Assembly: GCA_002506365.1 (NCBI GenBank)
Contig: DAXK01000026.1
Span: 1 to 9,483, forward strand
Length of the DNA: 9,483 nt
Direction: 5' to 3'
DNA from: an archaeon UBA583
GTDB taxonomy: Archaea; Nanobdellota; Nanobdellia; Woesearchaeales; UBA583
Of this stretch, positions 1 through 6,751 are shown in pieces (position 1 is the first letter of the stretch; every line of letters starts with the position of its first letter). The notes under the pieces are model-generated. The model did no database searches. It was not told the DNA's origin and saw only the letters and a program-made list of their open reading frames with translations. The position numbers were made by a program, and so were the translations under genes.

Positions 1-61
1 TTAAAAAATAATTAAAAAATAATTAAAAAATATGAAAAAACTTCAAAAAAAGTGAAAAAAA
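1..61. repeat. Phased A-tract array (predicted bent DNA)
   Basis: Six runs of 6-7 A lie at 3-8, 14-19, 25-30, 35-40, 45-51 and 55-61. Their centres are 10-11 bases apart, close to one helical turn, which is the known arrangement for intrinsically curved DNA. The first three runs sit in an 11-base tandem repeat of the form TTAAAAAATAA (1-11, 12-22, and 23-33 ending TAT). The array lies just past the 3' end of the nitroreductase gene. What lies to its left is outside the window, so its role (promoter region of the next gene, chromatin feature or plain low-complexity spacer) cannot be told. Confidence 0.6.
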
Positions 62-127
62 CAAAAGAAATAAAAAAATAATAAATATAAAATAAAATAA
101 AATAAAAGTAATAATTAAAATAAAAAA
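62..127 (-). terminator. T-rich 3' flank of the nitroreductase gene, with TAAAA repeats
   Basis: Read on the minus strand, this stretch directly after the nitroreductase stop codon is almost pure T with scattered A, including a T7 (72-78 on the plus strand as A7) and four tandem copies of TAAAA (88-107). Archaeal RNA polymerase stops at T-runs without needing a hairpin, so this is a plausible terminator. No inverted repeat was seen. The call rests on composition alone. Confidence 0.4.
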
Positions 128-817
128 CTAATGATGTCCTCCTCCACTAGGTTCATGATTCCCAAAAGAATCAAAAAATATTTTTTCATTCTCAGGAGAC
201 CTTACAAAATCAGGTTTAATATCATCACAATAACCAACTGGGATTAAACAACTAACAAACATTCCATCTCCCACACCTAATTCATGTGATGTTTTTTCAT
301 CATCACCAGCTCTCACTATACAACACTCCAAATCAGTTAAAGAAACTAAATTAACAATTGACCCAGTAACTAAAGTTGCATTTTGTAAAGCTAAATTTTC
401 ATAATCAAAACCATACAAACTCTTTAACTCATTAGTATCACAAATTACTGCAAGCATAATTGGAGCTTCTCCCGCCCAAGTTTGCTCTGAATGTATTTTT
501 GCTAAATTATGTCTTTTATGTTCATCTGAAATAATTACAACTGAAACATTCTCAATCCCTCCAGCACAAGGCGCCTTTAAACTAGCCGTAATAATTTCAT
601 AAATAACTTTTAAATCAACTTTCTTACTTGAAAATTTCCTACAACTTCTCCTACTACTTAATTTCTTTAAAACTTGCTCATAAGTTGAAAAATCAAAATT
701 ATCTTTTTTAAAAATTGATTTTTTATCTGATTTTTTAAAAATAGAAGAAACATTTTCATTTAAATCTTTAACATAATCTCCTGACTTTGCAAAAAATTCC
801 TTAACATTTTTACCCAT
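128..817 (-). CDS. Nitroreductase-family FMN protein
   Basis: The 229-residue product fits the nitroreductase fold: FMN-dependent, NAD(P)H-using oxidoreductases, usually homodimers. Residues 54-62 read SSRRSCRKF, matching the family's N-terminal Arg-Arg-Ser-x-Arg-x-Phe motif that contacts the FMN phosphate. An 'APCAGG' segment (about 83-88) sits where the family has its AP-S-x-N stretch. A helix beginning 'YENLALQNATL' and the late 'IPVGY' match the usual second half. The substrate cannot be inferred. Two oddities: a lysine-rich extension of about 45 residues before the fold, and a C-terminus ending HEPSGGGHH with three histidines, possibly a metal-binding tail. The start at 817 is supported by a TATA box about 26 bases upstream. 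The gene diverges from the dehydratase-like gene. Confidence 0.8.
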   Translation of the reverse strand: MGKNVKEFFAKSGDYVKDLNENVSSIFKKSDKKSIFKKDNFDFSTYEQVLKKLSSRRSCRKFSSKKVDLKVIYEIITASLKAPCAGGIENVSVVIISDEHKRHNLAKIHSEQTWAGEAPIMLAVICDTNELKSLYGFDYENLALQNATLVTGSIVNLVSLTDLECCIVRAGDDEKTSHELGVGDGMFVSCLIPVGYCDDIKPDFVRSPENEKIFFDSFGNHEPSGGGHH

Positions 818-839
818 AAAACAAACATAAAATTCAAAC

Positions 840-847
840 TATATAAA
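840..847 (-). promoter_or_regulatory. TATA box of the nitroreductase gene
   Basis: On the minus strand this reads TTTATATA, centred about 26 bases before the ATG at 817. That is the archaeal TATA-to-start distance, so the transcript should be leaderless. The surrounding 15 bases (834-848) are identical to those at the V4R gene promoter (2388-2402). Confidence 0.65.
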
Positions 848-877
848 TATTATTAATAAAATTCAAAATAATAATAT

Positions 878-886
878 TTATATAAA
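878..886 (+). promoter_or_regulatory. TATA box of the dehydratase-like gene
   Basis: TTATATAAA is centred about 25 bases before the ATG at 907, again predicting a leaderless mRNA. There is no Shine-Dalgarno sequence. It shares the 89-bp divergent intergenic region (818-906) with the nitroreductase promoter, and the two boxes are about 38 bases apart. Confidence 0.65.
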
Positions 887-906
887 TAAATAAATTACTT
901 CTAACT

Positions 907-1206
907 ATGACAAAATTATTACCACAAGATCAAATTGATGAAAAGATGATTATGCTAAATGAATGGAATTTAGAAGATAACGATGTAGGACAATTAGTAA
1001 AAGAATTTGAATTTAAAACTCCAAAACAAGCATTTGACTTTGTTGGAAAAATTGGAACAGTTTCTGAAACCATTGGACAAACTCCTGACGTGTTAATTCA
1101 CTCAAATGGCCAATTTGTAGAATTAATGATTACTGACTACGATTACGAAGGAATCACTCAAAAATGTTTAGATTTAGCATTTGAAATTGACGGAATTGAA
1201 TTATAA
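907..1206 (+). CDS. Pterin-4a-carbinolamine dehydratase-like protein lacking catalytic histidines
   Basis: The length (99 residues) and pattern match the PCD/DCoH family, which dehydrates 4a-hydroxytetrahydropterin. Seen in order: the 'LNEWNLEDN' start of the fold (17-25), a beta strand 'LVKEFEFKT' (30-38), helix 'PKQAFDFVGKIGTVSET' (39-55), then 'PDVLIHSNGQFVELMITDYDYEGIT' (60-84) and a final helix ending 'LAFEID'. The family signature places His-His-Pro after an E-x3 and a Thr-His before the last helix. Here these read Q58-T59-P60 and T76-D77, so all three usual active-site histidines are replaced. The fold is probably kept and dehydratase activity probably lost, so a binding or dimerisation role is possible. 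The gene has its own promoter and is convergent with the V4R gene, 43 bases apart. Confidence 0.75.
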   Translation: MTKLLPQDQIDEKMIMLNEWNLEDNDVGQLVKEFEFKTPKQAFDFVGKIGTVSETIGQTPDVLIHSNGQFVELMITDYDYEGITQKCLDLAFEIDGIEL

Positions 1207-1249
1207 ATTAAATTCAATAATTTTACAAAACTAACAAATATGTATATAA

Positions 1250-2368
1250 TTAATATAATATACTTCCTTTTTTATTCTTAATTAAATCAACAACTTCTTT
1301 TCTTTTATCTGAAACTTCATCAGACTTAGATATAACTTTAAAACTAATATTTTGAAAATCTTCTGAAATTATAGATTGAGCTTTAACACCAAATGAATAC
1401 TCAAAACTACCCAACAAATTAAGATAATGAATTTCTCTAAGCTTATTAAAAAAATCACTCCCATAAAATTTAGAAAAATGTGTATAAAAATTTGTTTCAA
1501 CAAAATAATTTTTATATGACTCATCTAAAACTTCTAAACTCCCAAACCCCATCAATTTCCAATAAGAAGAAATATAATCAATCTTTTGTTTTGGTGTTTT
1601 AAAACCTTTTAACTCCAAGATTTTAGAAAAATGAAATCCATAAGATTTTAATAAATGTCTAAAATCAACCAAATTAGACTTTAATCCATAATTTAATAAA
1701 TTAAAATAAGTAAATATCGGTAAACCAAACGATAAAACATCATTAAATATAATTCTTCCTGAAACATTATTTAGTTTTTTATTTAAAATTAAACTTTTAA
1801 TCCAATTCTGAGTTTTTTTATCATCACAACAATTACTATAATGCTTTTCAGTTGAATAATTAAAATCCTCACTTAATTTTGTAAAAGTATAACAATTTGC
1901 AAGATTTGATGAATTAATTTCATATTTAAATTTTTTACCATAAATCATTTGTAAATAACTTTTTAAAAATAAAGCTATAAATTCCCTAAATGGAACAATT
2001 GGATTTGAATTAAATATTTTTTTATATTCAGTTAACAAATATTTATTCTTCTGAGAAATAATTATTTTATTCTCAGTTAATTTAACTATTTGAGAACTTA
2101 CTAAACCTAAAGTTTCTAAATAATTTAAAAAAGTTGAAATAACATACTCTTTATTTTTAATAGTTTTATCATTAAAATTATTTTTATAAAAAATGTAACA
2201 ATCATCATAAAACACTTTATTAAAAAGGTTAATACTATCCTTATATCCATTAGAATTTGTAAAAAAGTTATAAGCAATTAAAAAAGAATTAATTGGAAAG
2301 GTGATAATTTGAGAGTTAAAACAATAAATTAGCCCACATTTAAAGTCCATATTTTTAATTAGATTCAT
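1250..2368 (-). CDS. Protein with two tandem V4R-like domains
   Basis: This 372-residue protein appears to be two copies of one domain, roughly residues 12-166 and 204-348, joined by a polar linker (167-203). Each copy has a helical first part, a central turn (L87-G88-L89 against M273-G274-F275), a beta hairpin, and a helix-strand end: 'FREFIALFLKSYLQMIYGKK' (127-146) lines up with 'LREIHYLNLLGSFEYSFGVK' (310-329). This order (G-x-G turn, strand, long helix ending in G, strand, final strand) resembles the V4R domain, a small-molecule-binding fold related to the Bet3 family of trafficking proteins. The cysteines common near the end of V4R domains are absent. No DNA-binding, kinase or membrane segment was seen. 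The family call is from pattern only and could be wrong. The TATA box at 2394-2401 supports the start at 2368; Met7 is the alternative. Confidence 0.5.
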   Translation of the reverse strand: MNLIKNMDFKCGLIYCFNSQIITFPINSFLIAYNFFTNSNGYKDSINLFNKVFYDDCYIFYKNNFNDKTIKNKEYVISTFLNYLETLGLVSSQIVKLTENKIIISQKNKYLLTEYKKIFNSNPIVPFREFIALFLKSYLQMIYGKKFKYEINSSNLANCYTFTKLSEDFNYSTEKHYSNCCDDKKTQNWIKSLILNKKLNNVSGRIIFNDVLSFGLPIFTYFNLLNYGLKSNLVDFRHLLKSYGFHFSKILELKGFKTPKQKIDYISSYWKLMGFGSLEVLDESYKNYFVETNFYTHFSKFYGSDFFNKLREIHYLNLLGSFEYSFGVKAQSIISEDFQNISFKVISKSDEVSDKRKEVVDLIKNKKGSILY

Positions 2369-2393
2369 AAATACTAAAAAACGACTATCAAAC

Positions 2394-2401
2394 TATATAA
2401 A
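2394..2401 (-). promoter_or_regulatory. TATA box of the V4R-like gene
   Basis: On the minus strand this reads TTTATATA, centred about 29 bases before the ATG at 2368, so the leader would be only a few bases. It lies in the 63-bp gap after the mutS stop, so the V4R-like gene has its own promoter rather than relying on mutS read-through. Confidence 0.6.
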
Positions 2402-2431
2402 TTTATCCTATAAAATCACAGTAAATTAAAT

Positions 2432-4906
2432 TTATTTAATAAAACCATCTAAACTTGAATTTTGTGACCCAACTTTTTTATCTAATTTTGACATATTTTT
2501 TTTAAATTCTTTTTTAATAACAATATCCTCTTTCTCCTCAATCCCACCTTGAATCTCAACAGCTCTATCAAGCACACGACTAGGAATCCCAGCTAACTTC
2601 CCAACATAGACTCCATAAGATTTATCAGTCCCACCTTTCACAATTTTATGAATAAATTTAATATCATCCCCTTTCTCTAAAACACTAACATTATAATTTT
2701 CAATTGTAGGATAAAACGAACTTAACTCATTTAATTGATGATAATGAGTTGCAAAAATACTATCACAACCAATATTCGCAAGCTCCTCAACAACAGCCCA
2801 CGCAATTGATAAACCATCATAAGTAGAAGTTCCACGACCAATCTCATCTAATAAAACAAGTGAATCCTTTGTTGCATTATTTAAAATATTTGCAGTCTCA
2901 CTCATCTCAACCATAAAAGTAGATTGCCCCTCAGACAATTCATCATGTGCACCAATTCTAGTAAAAATTCTATCATAAATTTTTAATTCTCCAGACTTTG
3001 CTGGAATAAAACTTCCAACTTGACCCATAATTGAAACTACTGCCGCCTGCCTTAAATAAGTAGATTTTCCACTCATATTCGGTCCAGTAATAATCTTAAA
3101 AGTCTCCGTTTCACTAAACTCAATATCATTTGGAATATATTCAGACACAAATTTCTCCACAAGAAAATTCCGACCATCAACCACTGAAGTTGAAGAACTA
3201 AAAGTTGGACGAACAAAATTATATAACTGTGAATTTAAACTATGAGAACAAAAAACATCAAGTAAAGAAATTTTATAAGAAATATCTTGAAACTTTTTAG
3301 TATAAGATTTTAACTTTAAAACTAATTTATCAAATAATTCTTTTTCAAGTGATTTAATTTTATCTTCAGCCCCTAAAATCATATCTTCTTTTTCCTTTAA
3401 TTCAGGTTTTGTATACCTATTTTGATTAACTAAAGTTTGTTTTAATTTATAATCTTCAGGAACTTTATTTTCTTGAGCTTTTGGAACTTCAATAAAATAT
3501 CCAAAAATTCTATTATACTTAATCTTTAAAGTTGAAATTCCAGTCCTTAATCTTTCAGTTTCCTCTAATTCAGATAAAAAATCTTTAGAATTATAAGCAA
3601 TATCAAATAATTCTTTTAACTCAGAATTATACATTGGTTTAATATATCCAATATCACGAGTATGAGCTGGAGCCTCACTAATAATTGCTGACTCAATTTC
3701 ATCAAACACTTCTGGTAACACATCAATACTTTTAACACCATTAATTAAATCACAATTAAATAAAGATAAACTTTCTTTAATTTGAGGTAAATTTCCAAGT
3801 GAAATTTTTAAGCTAACTAAATCACGTGGAGAACAAATCCCCGAATTAATTCTAGAAGTAATTCTTTCAATATCAGAAAACTCTCCTAAAAAATCACGAA
3901 TTTCATTTCTCTCAATAACTAAATCATTTAATTCTTCAATCGCATCAAGCCGACGACCAATTTCAACTTTATCCAATAAAGGAGAAATTAATTGTGACTT
4001 CAACAAACGACTTCCAGCAGGAGTTTTAGTATTATTTAAAATTCCAAATAATGTTTTTGACTTATCCTTTGAAAACATTGTATCAACAATTTCCAAATTA
4101 CGTAAACAAATTGAATCTAAAACCATGGCAGAATTTAAATTTATATAACTTATAGAATTAATATGAGCTAAATCTAACTTTTGTAATTTAAAAATATAAA
4201 ATAATAATGCTCCACTTGAAATCATTGAATTATCTTTATCATCTAACTGCGAAAAATCAGAAAATTGTTTTTTTAAAATTTCTTTTGAATAATTAATATT
4301 AAATCTAATTGAACTCAAAAAATTAAAATAAATATTATTTAATTTTAAAAAATCACAAATCTTCTTAGACTTTCTATCCTCATTTAAAACAACTTCATTT
4401 GGAGAATACTTCTTTAAAATAGTTTTCACATCACAAAGTTCTGAAACAGTAGTTGTAATAAATTCCCCTGTTGTAATATCAACTAAACTAATTCCAAATT
4501 TATTAGAATCATCAGCATAAACACAAGCAATAAAATTATTTGAACTATCTGGTAGATACTCATCTTCTAAAATTGTCCCAGGCGTAATAACTCTAGTCAC
4601 ACCACGCTTAACCAAACCTTTAGCTTGCTTTGGATCCTCTAATTGTTCACACATCGCAACCTTATAATTATGTGAAACTAATTTTTTAATATAAGGCATA
4701 ATAGAATGAAAAGGAACTCCCGCCATAGGAGTTTGCCCACGTTTAGTTAATGTAATATTTAAAACCTGAGAACAAACTTTTGCATCATCATAAAAAGTTT
4801 CATAAAAATCCCCAGCTCTAAAGAGTAATACACAATCACTATATTGCCCTTTTAATTCAACAAACTGCTTCATCATAGGAGTTAACTTTTCACTATCAAT
4901 ATTCAT
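2432..4906 (-). CDS. mutS: DNA mismatch repair ATPase MutS
   Basis: An 824-residue MutS1, a normal length. It binds mispaired DNA as a dimer and signals repair through ATP. Visible motifs: G32-D-F34-Y-E36, the Phe-x-Glu mismatch-reading wedge; 'TPMAGVPFH' of domain I; the core and clamp helices; Walker A GPNMSGKS (608-615); 'ELSEGQSTFMVEM'; Walker B DE (687-688) followed by IGRGTSTYDG; and 'ATHYHQL'. The frame stays open 26 codons upstream to 4984, but those residues would be a hydrophobic run read from promoter sequence. The ATG at 4906 starts right before the normal family N-terminus (MNIDSEKLTPMMKQF) and has a TATA box about 26 bases upstream, so it is preferred. The last residues (NSSLDGFIK) resemble a PCNA-binding peptide. 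Bacterial-type MutS in archaea is usually explained by gene transfer. Confidence 0.97.
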   Translation of the reverse strand: MNIDSEKLTPMMKQFVELKGQYSDCVLLFRAGDFYETFYDDAKVCSQVLNITLTKRGQTPMAGVPFHSIMPYIKKLVSHNYKVAMCEQLEDPKQAKGLVKRGVTRVITPGTILEDEYLPDSSNNFIACVYADDSNKFGISLVDITTGEFITTTVSELCDVKTILKKYSPNEVVLNEDRKSKKICDFLKLNNIYFNFLSSIRFNINYSKEILKKQFSDFSQLDDKDNSMISSGALLFYIFKLQKLDLAHINSISYINLNSAMVLDSICLRNLEIVDTMFSKDKSKTLFGILNNTKTPAGSRLLKSQLISPLLDKVEIGRRLDAIEELNDLVIERNEIRDFLGEFSDIERITSRINSGICSPRDLVSLKISLGNLPQIKESLSLFNCDLINGVKSIDVLPEVFDEIESAIISEAPAHTRDIGYIKPMYNSELKELFDIAYNSKDFLSELEETERLRTGISTLKIKYNRIFGYFIEVPKAQENKVPEDYKLKQTLVNQNRYTKPELKEKEDMILGAEDKIKSLEKELFDKLVLKLKSYTKKFQDISYKISLLDVFCSHSLNSQLYNFVRPTFSSSTSVVDGRNFLVEKFVSEYIPNDIEFSETETFKIITGPNMSGKSTYLRQAAVVSIMGQVGSFIPAKSGELKIYDRIFTRIGAHDELSEGQSTFMVEMSETANILNNATKDSLVLLDEIGRGTSTYDGLSIAWAVVEELANIGCDSIFATHYHQLNELSSFYPTIENYNVSVLEKGDDIKFIHKIVKGGTDKSYGVYVGKLAGIPSRVLDRAVEIQGGIEEKEDIVIKKEFKKNMSKLDKKVGSQNSSLDGFIK

Positions 4907-4928
4907 AATAAATATCAAACAAAAAATA

Positions 4929-4936
4929 CTTATAAA
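4929..4936 (-). promoter_or_regulatory. TATA box of mutS, which decides its start
   Basis: On the minus strand this reads TTTATAAG, centred about 26 bases before the ATG at 4906. Transcription starting at that ATG excludes the in-frame upstream ATG at 4984, which supports the shorter 824-residue MutS. Confidence 0.65.
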
Positions 4937-4984
4937 TATTTTGATAAATAACTTAAAATCAAAACACAAAATTACACAAAACAA

Positions 4985-4992
4985 TTATAAAG
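4985..4992 (+). promoter_or_regulatory. TATA box of the thyA operon
   Basis: TTATAAAG is centred about 25 bases before the thyA ATG at 5013, predicting a leaderless mRNA. There is no Shine-Dalgarno sequence. It is about 56 bases from the oppositely facing mutS box, so the 106-bp region 4907-5012 drives both units. Confidence 0.65.
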
Positions 4993-5012
4993 CTAAAATC
5001 TAAAAAATAAAT

Positions 5013-5949
5013 ATGGAAAAAATAAACAATGAATTCGACAACGAATATCATAAATTATTACAATTTTTACTAGATAAAGGAACTGGTAAAGATGACAGGA
5101 CTGGAGTTGGAACAATTTCAAGTTTTGGATACCAAATGAGATTTGATTTATCAAAAGGATTTCCACTATTAACAACTAAAAAAGTATTCAGTAGAGCAAT
5201 TTTACACGAACTTTTATGGTTTTTAACAGGGAATACAAACATTAAATATCTTGTTGACAACAATGTTAGAATTTGGAATGAATGGCCATTTCAAGCTTAT
5301 TTAAAAAAAAAATAATTTAGAAGAAACTTATCCAAGATACTCTGATGAATGGTATAATCAATTAGAAATTTTTGTTGAAAATATTAAAGAAGATAAAGAT
5401 GATTTTGCTAAAAAATGGGGAGAATTAGGCCCAGTTTATGGTAAACAATGGAGAGACTTTAATGGATTTGACCAAATTGAATGGGTAGTAAATGAAATTA
5501 AAAAAAATCCACAATCTAGAAGATTAATTGTAAATGCGTGGAACGCAGCAGAAATTGAAGAAATGCAAAAATCAGGATTACCTCCTTGCCATACTATGTT
5601 TCAATTTTACGTATCAAACGATGGAAAACTATCATGTCAATTATATCAAAGAAGTGCTGATGTATTTTTAGGAGTTCCATTTAATATTGCAAGTTACGCA
5701 TTTTTACTAGAAATGGTAGCTCACGTATGTGGTTTACAAGTTGGAGACTTTGTTCATACATTTGGAGATGTTCACATTTATACAAATCATATGGATCAAG
5801 TAAAAGAACAATTAGCTAACGAAAGTTTTGCTCCACCAAAATTAAAAATTAAAAGAAAAGTTGATTCAATTTTTGATTTTAAATTTGAAGACTTTGAAAT
5901 TGTAGACTATGAATCTCACAAACCAATCAAAGCAAAAGTAGCTGTATAA
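5013..5949 (+). CDS. thyA: Thymidylate synthase ThyA, interrupted by a +1 frameshift
   Basis: ThyA methylates dUMP to dTMP with methylene-THF, releasing dihydrofolate. The first frame (5013-5315) carries the N-terminus with 'KDDRTGVGT' (phosphate-loop Arg) and 'IWNEWPFQAYL', then meets TAA just after ten A (5303-5312). The rest continues one base on, from 'NNLEETYPRYSDEW' through 'GPVYGKQW', 'SRRLIVNAWN' (dUMP-phosphate arginines), 'LPPCHTMFQF' (nucleophile Cys, codon 5587-5589), 'GVPFNIASYA' and 'HIYTNH', ending 'IKAKVAV' as the family does. With one A removed the protein is 311 residues with Cys192, matching the long L. casei-type enzyme (316 residues, Cys198), including its insertion of about 50 residues. 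The C-terminal part has no ATG before 5563, so it cannot form a whole enzyme alone. It may be a sequencing error, a recent pseudogene, or rescued by slippage on the A-run. First gene of the unit with folA. Confidence 0.93.
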
Positions 5950-5957
5950 ATATAAAA

Positions 5958-6242
5958 ATGAATGAAACAAATTTTAAATTATCATTAGGAGTTTTTATCG
6001 AAAGTGATGAAGAATTTAATATTAAAGAAATATTAAATTTTATTTGTAACAATTCCCCATTTTTTGAAAATGAATTAAAAAAAATTAAAAATATATCTCT
6101 TGAGAAAGGAATTCAATTTAAACCTCAATTAATTGCTATGGTAAATAATTTGATTACAAAAATTGAAAACGAAAAATTTGAAGATTTACAATTAAAACAA
6201 TTATACATAAAAGCACTTTCTGAAATTGTTAAAAAATATTAA
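5958..6242 (+). CDS. Small protein of unknown function between thyA and folA
   Basis: I do not recognise this 94-residue protein. It starts 8 bases after the thyA stop and ends 5 bases before folA, so it must be co-transcribed with them. It is predicted mostly helical, with many Glu, Lys, Asn and Ile, one cysteine, no membrane segment and no metal-binding motif. 'FNIKEILNFICNN' and 'LQLKQLYIKALSEIVKKY' look like amphipathic helices, suggesting a small helical-bundle or partner protein. Like the other internal genes of the unit, its ATG is preceded by TAAAA rather than a Shine-Dalgarno sequence. Its position suggests a link to folate or dTMP metabolism, but that is inference from location only. 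Confidence 0.75.
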   Translation: MNETNFKLSLGVFIESDEEFNIKEILNFICNNSPFFENELKKIKNISLEKGIQFKPQLIAMVNNLITKIENEKFEDLQLKQLYIKALSEIVKKY

Positions 6243-6247
6243 TAAAA

Positions 6248-6739
6248 ATGACATTTGAAAATAAAAATAATATCGAGTATTCTCTAATCGCTGGAGTGCC
6301 AGATAACTGGGTAATTGGAAACGGACTAAAAATCCCTTGGTATATTCCTGAAGACTTCAAACTATTTAAAGAAAAAACTTTAGATTCAGTAATTATTATG
6401 GGACAACTAACTTGGGACTCATTACCTATTAAACCACTCCCAAAAAGAGTTAATATAGTCCTAAACAGAAATCCAACTAAAAATGAAGGTGCTCACACAT
6501 TCGATAATTTAGATGATGCATTTGAATTTGCATCAAAACAAAATAAAAAAATATTTGTAATTGGAGGAGCATCAATTTATTCTCAAACAATTAACAAAGC
6601 TAAATATTTATACATATCACATATATTTGGAAAATTTGATGGAGACATATTATTTCCTAAATTTAATAAAAATAATTATAAAATATTAGAAAATCAAAAG
6701 TTTGATAAATTTGAATTTTGTAAATACGAGAAAGTATAG
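6248..6739 (+). CDS. folA: Dihydrofolate reductase
   Basis: A 163-residue DHFR, which reduces the dihydrofolate made by ThyA to tetrahydrofolate with NAD(P)H. Seen in order: 'YSLIAGVPDNWVIGNGLKIPW' (11-31) with the substrate-loop Trp31; P34-E-D36, where Asp36 is the catalytic acid (E. coli Asp27); 'MGQLTWDSL' (51-59); R67 in 'LPKRVNIVL', which binds the folate glutamate; 'VIGGASIY' (104-111), the cofactor Gly-Gly turn; and 'LYISHIFGKFDGDILFP'. The usual MGR-x-T reads MGQ-L-T, so the arginine contacting the NADPH 2'-phosphate in E. coli (Arg44) is Gln53. A nearby Arg74 ('LNRNP') may compensate. About ten extra residues precede the fold. It ends in TAG, and the gap of 12 bases to the transglycosylase gene suggests one transcript. 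Confidence 0.95.
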   Translation: MTFENKNNIEYSLIAGVPDNWVIGNGLKIPWYIPEDFKLFKEKTLDSVIIMGQLTWDSLPIKPLPKRVNIVLNRNPTKNEGAHTFDNLDDAFEFASKQNKKIFVIGGASIYSQTINKAKYLYISHIFGKFDGDILFPKFNKNNYKILENQKFDKFEFCKYEKV

Positions 6740-6751
6740 ATTATAATAAAA

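Noticed and set aside
1207..1249. Terminator hairpin between the convergent dehydratase-like and V4R-like genes
   Set aside because: Only T4-length runs and weak AT self-complementarity are present, not enough to support a call.
4907..4984. In-frame 26-residue hydrophobic extension at the start of MutS
   Set aside because: It would be translated from the promoter region, lies upstream of the predicted transcription start, and is not part of the MutS family N-terminus. The ATG at 4906 fits better.
4993..5263. Open frames on the minus strand opposite the thyA start
   Set aside because: They are antisense to clearly conserved ThyA sequence, show no family pattern and have no promoter of their own.
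5563..5949. A separate 128-residue ThyA-like gene
   Set aside because: It begins inside the conserved fold, and ThyA sequence continues upstream in the same frame to 5308. It is the second part of one frameshifted gene.
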